Positions 61,912-64,000 of a DNA stretch of 64,000 nucleotides are shown one piece after another. Below the pieces are notes generated by a model. That model did no database searches. It was given only the letters and a program-made list of their open reading frames with translations, and was not told the DNA's origin. The first letter of the stretch is position 1; every line of letters starts with the position of its first letter. The position numbers and the translations under genes are program-made. Origin of the DNA: Zunongwangia endophytica (GTDB taxonomy: Bacteria > Bacteroidota > Bacteroidia > Flavobacteriales > Flavobacteriaceae); assembly GCF_030409505.1 (NCBI RefSeq), contig NZ_JAUFPZ010000002.1:2425501-2489500 (forward strand), read 5' to 3'.

Positions 61912-62108
61912 GCTGAATTTTTTACAAAGATATTTTATTTAATTACTGCAACCTAAAACCAAACGAAAAATTGATTTTTTTCAGAAAAGAAGCTTTTCTA
62001 CAACCTAAAAACGACTACTAAATACGTAAAAAACAAGGATTTATATTACGATACCATTAAAAATTGAAGGCTTTTAAGCAGTCTGCTTTCTTATTAAATT
62101 AAATTATA

Positions 62109-62116
62109 TAATTTTG
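62109..62116 (+). promoter_or_regulatory. Promoter -7 box (TAATTTTG) of the SulP gene
   Basis: Exact TAnnTTTG match 58 bases before the ATG at 62175 in the divergent gap with era. No riboswitch-like structure is recognised in the leader. Confidence 0.5.
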
Positions 62117-62174
62117 CGGCTTCTAAAATTGAAGCCCAAGGCTTTAAATATCAGCAAAAGACACAAAAAGCAAT

Positions 62175-63716
62175 ATGAAACAAGTCTTCAATCTCTTTGA
62201 TTTTTCTCAAAAAGTTAATTATAAAACCGAGATATTGGCTGGGCTTACCGTGGCAATGACCATGATCCCAGAATCTTTATCTTTTGCCATATTAGCAGGC
62301 TTCCCTCCGTTAGTTGGTTTATATGCCGCCTTTATAATGGGATTAATTACCGCAATATTTGGTGGACGCCCGGGATTGGTTTCTGGTGGTGCCGGTGCAA
62401 CCGTCGTTGTTTTAATTGCTTTAATGAATTCGCACGGATTAGAATATGTATTTGCCGCAGTAGCCATGGCAGGAATCATTCAGATTGCCGTTGGCGTATT
62501 TAAACTGGGGAAATTTATACGATTAGTACCGCAACCTGTTATGTTTGGGTTTGTAAACGGTCTTGCGGTTATTATTTTTTCTGCTCAATTAGAACAGTTT
62601 AAAGAAGTGGTAAATGGACAGGTAGAATGGCTAACAGGTAGCCCATTGTTAATTATGCTGGCTTTAGTAGCTTTAACGATCGCTATTATTCTTATTTTTC
62701 CTAAAATAACCAAAGCAGTTCCACCATCGTTAGTAGCAATATTAGTGGTTTTTGGTCTTGTTTATTTCTTCGGAATTGAGACCAGACAGGTTAAAGATAT
62801 TGCTTCAGTAAGTGGTACGTTACCTCCTTTTCACATTCCGCAGGTTCCATTTACTTTAGAAACCCTGAAGATTATTTTACCATACGGACTTATCATGGCA
62901 GCAGTTGGTTTAACTGAAGGACTATTAACTTTAAACCTTGTTGATGAAATTACCGGAACCCGTGGTCGTAGTAACAAAGAATGTGTTGCGCAGGGAACCG
63001 CAAATATTGCCAATGGCTTTTTCTTCGGAATGGGGGGATGCCCGATGCTTGCACAAACGCTGGTAAATTTATCTTCCGGATCTCGCGCAAGACTATCTGG
63101 AATTATCGCTGCGATTACTATTTTAATAATTATCCTTGTTGGTGCACCGGTAATTGAATTATTACCCATGGCAGCACTTACAGGAGTTATGATCATGGTG
63201 GCATTTGGTACTTTTGAGTGGGCAAGTTTTAAAACACTTACCAGAATGCCTAAGCATGATATTTTTGTAATGGTATTGGTAACCTTAATTACCATTTTGC
63301 TTCACAATTTGGCACTTGCAGTATTAATTGGTGTAATTATTTCAGCATTAGTATTTGCCTGGGATAACGCGAAAAGAATTCGAGCTAGAAAAAGAATCGA
63401 TGAAAATGGCGTTAAACATTACGAAATATACGGTCCACTTTTCTTTGGATCGACAACAGCTTTCAATGAGAAATTCGATGTTTTGAATGATCCTGAAGAA
63501 GTAATTGTAGACTTTTCTGAAAGTAGAATTGTAGATATGTCTGGTATCGAAGCGGTAAATAAACTTACCGAAAGATATGCTAAGCAAAATAAAAAATTAC
63601 ACTTAAGACATTTAAGTGATGATTGTCGCCATCTCCTAAACAATGCAGATGCAATCATTGAGGTAAATATTATTGAAGATCCAACTTATCGCGTGGTTAC
63701 CGATCGCGTAGATTAG
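62175..63716 (+). CDS. SulP-family anion transporter with STAS domain
   Basis: A 513-residue transporter with about 12-14 membrane spans in residues 15-400 (Glu-Ile-Leu-Ala-Gly-Leu-Thr-Val-Ala near residue 19, Pro-Glu-Ser-Leu-Ser-Phe-Ala-Ile-Leu-Ala-Gly near 32, Gly-Gly-Cys-Pro near 291). A C-terminal STAS domain follows (about 415-510) with Ile-Val-Asp-Phe-Ser-Glu-Ser-Arg-Ile-Val-Asp-Met-Ser-Gly. Family members carry sulfate, bicarbonate or other anions. Gly-Met-Gly-Gly-Cys-Pro resembles the bicarbonate-type (SbtA/BicA-like) subfamily, but substrate is not certain. Confidence 0.9.
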   Translation: MKQVFNLFDFSQKVNYKTEILAGLTVAMTMIPESLSFAILAGFPPLVGLYAAFIMGLITAIFGGRPGLVSGGAGATVVVLIALMNSHGLEYVFAAVAMAGIIQIAVGVFKLGKFIRLVPQPVMFGFVNGLAVIIFSAQLEQFKEVVNGQVEWLTGSPLLIMLALVALTIAIILIFPKITKAVPPSLVAILVVFGLVYFFGIETRQVKDIASVSGTLPPFHIPQVPFTLETLKIILPYGLIMAAVGLTEGLLTLNLVDEITGTRGRSNKECVAQGTANIANGFFFGMGGCPMLAQTLVNLSSGSRARLSGIIAAITILIIILVGAPVIELLPMAALTGVMIMVAFGTFEWASFKTLTRMPKHDIFVMVLVTLITILLHNLALAVLIGVIISALVFAWDNAKRIRARKRIDENGVKHYEIYGPLFFGSTTAFNEKFDVLNDPEEVIVDFSESRIVDMSGIEAVNKLTERYAKQNKKLHLRHLSDDCRHLLNNADAIIEVNIIEDPTYRVVTDRVD

Positions 63717-63770
63717 TTTGATTATTCTTACGTTCCTACGAACATTTAATTTTTATTTTTATCTATTAAA

Positions 63771-63814
63771 AAAAGCTCCTTAGACTATCGAAATTCGATA
63801 TTTAAGGAGCTTTT
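63771..63814. terminator. Bidirectional terminator
   Basis: Arms 63771-63782 and 63803-63814 are complementary over 12 bp with A and T runs on either side. It ends the SulP transcript and the minus-strand gene at 63834. Confidence 0.75.
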
Positions 63815-63833
63815 TATTTTAAGGCTTATTTAT

Positions 63834-64000
63834 TTACTCTGAATCTTCAGATTCGTCCATAGCACTAAAGGATTTGATGGCTTGATTTGGCTCCATCACA
63901 TTGTATCCATCCCAAAATTCAGAATTATATTTTTTGAATTTCTTATAATCAAATTGGTTATTTACTTCAACTGAAGCATAAGAATCTTCGCTCATTTCCT
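63834..64000 (-). CDS. C-terminal end of a gene running out of the window
   Basis: The minus strand is open from the window edge to a TAA at 63834-63836, giving about 54 residues. They include Glu-Phe-Trp-Asp-Gly-Tyr-Asn-Val-Met-Glu-Pro-Asn-Gln-Ala-Ile, a pattern I associate with the C-termini of CarboxypepD_reg-like outer-membrane proteins in Bacteroidota. The tail is acidic (Asp-Glu-Ser-Glu-Asp-Ser-Glu). Identity is uncertain, because only this part is visible; the reading frame itself is convincing. Confidence 0.65.
   Translation of the reverse strand, partial: EMSEDSYASVEVNNQFDYKKFKKYNSEFWDGYNVMEPNQAIKSFSAMDESEDSE

Noticed and set aside
61921..62174. Riboswitch in the leader of the SulP gene
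   Set aside because: The leader after the -7 box is about 50 nt, AT-rich and without a stable fold that I can see.

Overview
The window looks like a chromosome segment of a marine-type flavobacterium (Bacteroidota, Flavobacteriaceae; Zunongwangia/Gramella-like is a guess). The reasons are: AT-rich DNA; promoters with the Bacteroidota -7 box TAnnTTTG; and family content typical of this group, including GSCFA, DUF5522, DUF4136, DUF4230 and DUF2797 proteins, a CarboxypepD_reg outer-membrane barrel, a tricorn-like S41 protease and a HPPK-deoxynucleoside kinase fusion.

Region 1 (1-19107) is the right-hand part of a tailed-phage prophage. From the left it encodes a small unknown protein, a portal-like protein, a helical unknown protein, a SAYQ-repeat fibre with two further candidate adhesion proteins, and small membrane or secreted proteins. 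A lysis cassette follows (holin-like protein, GH19 endolysin, and a lipoprotein with a C-terminal membrane anchor that looks like a unimolecular spanin). After that come tail genes: small completion/neck-like proteins, a tape measure protein, a BACON/Ig-like protein and a tail-tip-like protein. At the right end sit an overlapping three-gene cluster (XRE regulator, ImmA/IrrE metallopeptidase, PIN-like nuclease) and a convergent tyrosine integrase lying against tRNA-Leu(UAA). The other end of the prophage, with terminase and probably the major capsid gene, lies left of the window. A short signature, CTGTCCTTTTTTAA, recurs at four of its gene-block boundaries.

Region 2 (19108-30491) has a tRNA-Gly/tRNA-Leu operon, mutS, a ModF-like ABC ATPase, a secreted esterase-like hydrolase, a 3.5-copy tandem repeat of about 162 bp, an MsbA-like exporter and a large tricorn-like protease.

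Region 3 (30746-45518) carries housekeeping and envelope genes: a SpoU methyltransferase, the HPPK-dNK fusion, a queuosine-precursor transporter, an AsmA-like protein, an acetyltransferase, DUF2797, a GH3-like protein, hemL, a LysM glucosaminidase, a PLP-dependent desulfhydrase/deaminase and several small lipoproteins. Degenerate repetitive noncoding DNA lies between some of them.

Region 4 (45629-64000) holds an extended aromatic amino acid hydroxylase, DUF4230, a candidate structured RNA, GSCFA, alaS, an M23-MerR-LemA-TPM-TPM operon, an outer-membrane barrel protein, der, a cation/proton antiporter, era, a SulP transporter and the end of a further gene. The strongest candidate for an undescribed system is the XRE-ImmA-PIN cluster of the prophage. 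The repeated phage intergenic module and the three-hairpin RNA candidate at 48066-48173 come next.
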